From Treponema sp. (lineage in GTDB: Bacteria > Spirochaetota > Spirochaetia > Treponematales > Treponemataceae), in assembly GCA_024691265.1 (NCBI GenBank), contig JAILNT010000308.1:1-6715 (forward strand): 6,715 nt of DNA. Reading direction: 5' to 3'. Positions within the stretch are counted from its first letter, which is position 1, and each line of letters begins with the position of its first letter. This document shows positions 5,107 through 6,715 of this stretch, one piece after another. The notes under the pieces were generated by a model. The model was not told the origin of the DNA. It ran no database searches and saw only the letters and a program-made list of their open reading frames with translations. Made by a program: the position numbers and the translations under genes.

Positions 5107-6300
5107 ATGAATACGCCATTACAATTAACACTTACAAGCTTTAAAGCTGGTTCATATATATTTTTGGAAAGTCGCCCTGCCAATGATTTCTTTTTCATAA
5201 TAAAAAGTGGTATGGTAAAAACTTATCAAGAAAACAATGCTATTGAGACAGTTACAAAGCTTGGACCTGGAGACTTTATAGGCGTTGTACCTTGTATGTC
5301 TGGTAGAAATCAGCTTGAAATGGTTGTAGCTGCAACTGATGTTACCTGTCTTTGTATTAAGAGGTCACAGTATTCTGATTTTATTGCTAAATATAATACT
5401 GTTGCATTAAAGATAATTCGAGTATTTGCAAAGCAGATGCGTGAATTGAATTTTAATCTTACTCAAATTACATTGAAAAATACTGCCCTAGATAGACCAG
5501 AAGAACTTTTCAATATAGGTATGTATTATTTTAATGCAGGTGATCTTGATGCCGCTTATTTTGCTTTGTACCAATATTTGAAATATTGTCCAAATAGTGT
5601 TGATGTTGCTTCTGCTAAAAAGAAATGTGATATGCTAAAAAAAAGAAGTGCTGCGGTTTATCTTGAACCTAGTGAAGATATGAATAGAACATATCCTAAA
5701 GGTGCTATGATAATGGCAGAACATCAGCCTGGCAATGAAATGTACATTATACAGAGTGGACAGGTAAGAATTACAAGAGTTGTAGATGAACATGAGATGA
5801 CACTTACGATTCTTGGAAAAGGTGACTTGTTTGGTGAAATGTCATTACTTGAGGATAAGCCTCGTTCTGCAAATGCTATCGCAGCTTCAGATTGTCGACT
5901 GATGGCTGTAAACAGAAATAACTTTAATATGATGGTATCTTCTCAGCCTCAGCTTGTTTCTCGTCTTACTACAACATTTGCTGAAAGAGTTTGGTCTATG
6001 TATCGTCAGCTTGCAAATGCTCGTATTTTTAATCCTTTGCAGAAAATGCTTGATATGCTTTCTCTGAAGGTAGAGCAAGCTTTAGGCAATAATGTTGATG
6101 ATGATTCTTACAAGACAAATTATACAGTTGAAGATATTGTAAACCTTTGTGGTATACCACAAGAAGAACGTGCTACTGTTTTTTCACAGTTTAGGACTGA
6201 TAAGAGAATAAAAATAGTTGAAGAAGGTAAAATTATGGTCGTAAATTGTGACGAATTATTAAAGATTGCAGAAACTTATAGGAAAAATAGTCATGTGTAA
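5107..6300 (+). CDS. Tandem cyclic-nucleotide-binding-domain (Crp-like) regulator with TPR-like linker and winged-helix end
   Basis: A cytoplasmic protein of 397 residues from ATG 5107. Domain 1 (about 8-95) has the cyclic-nucleotide-binding beta-roll (FKAGSYIFLESRPANDFFFI, GPGDFIG), but its phosphate cassette lacks the usual Glu and Arg: V60 and Q69 stand in their places. A helix follows (96-122), then a TPR-like helical pair (131-180, LFNIGMYYFNAGDLDAAYFA). Domain 2 (about 187-275) has a canonical cassette, FGEMSLLEDKPRSA, with E244 and R253, so it could bind cAMP or a related nucleotide. Residues 278-330 are helical. Residues 337-395 resemble a degenerate Crp-type winged helix (YTVEDIVNLCGIPQEERATV, then a wing with EEGKIMVV). 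It probably links a nucleotide signal to transcription or to a partner protein; DNA binding is inferred. It follows murB by 103 bp and overlaps the next gene by eight bases. It appears to match the cNMP-binding gene beside murB in T. pallidum (TP0089, from memory). Confidence 0.9.
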   Translation: MNTPLQLTLTSFKAGSYIFLESRPANDFFFIIKSGMVKTYQENNAIETVTKLGPGDFIGVVPCMSGRNQLEMVVAATDVTCLCIKRSQYSDFIAKYNTVALKIIRVFAKQMRELNFNLTQITLKNTALDRPEELFNIGMYYFNAGDLDAAYFALYQYLKYCPNSVDVASAKKKCDMLKKRSAAVYLEPSEDMNRTYPKGAMIMAEHQPGNEMYIIQSGQVRITRVVDEHEMTLTILGKGDLFGEMSLLEDKPRSANAIAASDCRLMAVNRNNFNMMVSSQPQLVSRLTTTFAERVWSMYRQLANARIFNPLQKMLDMLSLKVEQALGNNVDDDSYKTNYTVEDIVNLCGIPQEERATVFSQFRTDKRIKIVEEGKIMVVNCDELLKIAETYRKNSHV

Positions 6301-6715
6301 AATTAACTCTGTTATAAAAAATTTTTTTATAACTTCTTTCATTATTGTCTTTGGAATGTTTTCTTCTTTTGCAGAAGAATCCTCTTTACCTGCCGGCTAT
6401 GGAAAATTGAAACTAGGAATGGCTGTTGATGATGTAAAGGAAACTTTGAAATCTATGCCGGAATTTGGTTACAGGGGAGATAGAGATGTTTCTCTTGTAC
6501 CAAAAGATAAAGAAGTGCTTATAGAAACTGACGCTTCTAGGGCAGGAGCATCTTTTTTTGACCGCTGTTGGTTTCAGTTTTCAGATGAAAAACTTTATAT
6601 AATAACATTGAATCTTAATTCGTCTAGAATCGATTATTATTCAATATTTACAAAACTTTGTGAAAAATACGGTCAGCCAACTTCTCTTTCTCCTGATAAG
6701 TCTTTATGGCAGAAT
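6293..6715 (+). CDS. Secreted or periplasmic protein of unknown function, 3' end beyond the window
   Basis: I translated this frame by hand: it is open for 141 codons from ATG 6293 to the window edge, so the C-terminus is missing. Residues 1-10 are basic (MCKINSVIKN), residues 11-25 are hydrophobic (FFITSFIIVFGMFSS), and a signal peptidase I site is likely at SFA|EE (27/28), predicting export. There is no lipobox cysteine at the cleavage point. The mature part begins GYGKLKLGMAVDDVKETLK, a pattern common at the start of small exported proteins in which 'G-x-LKLGM-x-x-x-x-VK' opens an alpha/beta repeat, and later shows LCEKYGQPTSL, but I do not recognise the family. The start overlaps the regulator gene's stop by eight bases (ATGTGTAA), and AGGA lies nine bases upstream (6280-6283), so coupled translation with the regulator is likely. 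It may match TP0088 in T. pallidum, judged from gene order only. Confidence 0.85.
   Translation, partial: MCKINSVIKNFFITSFIIVFGMFSSFAEESSLPAGYGKLKLGMAVDDVKETLKSMPEFGYRGDRDVSLVPKDKEVLIETDASRAGASFFDRCWFQFSDEKLYIITLNLNSSRIDYYSIFTKLCEKYGQPTSLSPDKSLWQN
6311..6333 (+). repeat. Perfect 23-bp AT-only-core inverted repeat in the signal-peptide codons
   Basis: GTTATAAAAAA (6311-6321) and TTTTTTATAAC (6323-6333) are exact reverse complements around a single T. The RNA could fold as a short AU hairpin just after the start codon, and the A6 and T7 runs are slippage-prone. It falls in codons 7-14 of the exported protein. Confidence 0.5.

Noticed and set aside
5887..6078. Minus-strand open frame of 63 codons opposite the regulator gene
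   Set aside because: Antisense shadow of a well-supported gene, with no recognisable domain.

Overview
The window is AT-rich and carries only chromosomal-type genes: no RNA gene, mobile element or CRISPR array was seen. The gene order and protein types point to a spirochaete, most likely a Treponema. From memory, and unchecked here, Treponema pallidum has a cyclic-nucleotide-binding protein, murB, cysS, an RpoE-like sigma factor and a hypothetical membrane protein side by side (around TP0088 to TP0093), which is the order seen here. No stretch longer than about 105 bases lacks a gene.

Left half, minus strand: a tightly packed unit read from about 3975 down to the window edge. It runs cysS (cysteinyl-tRNA synthetase), a 37-bp gap, an ECF sigma factor starting with GTG, a zinc-finger transmembrane anti-sigma factor whose start lies inside the sigma gene (17-nt overlap), and a membrane-anchored IPT/TIG-domain protein that starts with GTG on the last base of the anti-sigma stop codon and runs off the window at position 1. 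The overlaps suggest translational coupling of sigma factor, anti-sigma factor and TIG protein, so the TIG protein is a candidate third partner in an envelope or redox stress circuit.

Centre: a 77-bp divergent intergenic region (3976-4052) separates cysS from murB. It holds a perfect TATAAT on the plus strand only 8 bp before the murB GTG, which has no Shine-Dalgarno sequence, so murB may be translated from a leaderless transcript.

Right half, plus strand: murB (peptidoglycan precursor synthesis), then a 103-bp gap holding two identical ATTGTACAAT palindromes 27 bp apart, then a tandem cyclic-nucleotide-binding-domain regulator with a TPR-like middle and a Crp-like winged-helix end. An 8-bp overlap follows, then the start of a signal-peptide-bearing protein of unknown function that runs off the right edge. 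The genes cover translation, cell-wall synthesis and two signalling routes: ECF sigma/anti-sigma and cyclic nucleotide.
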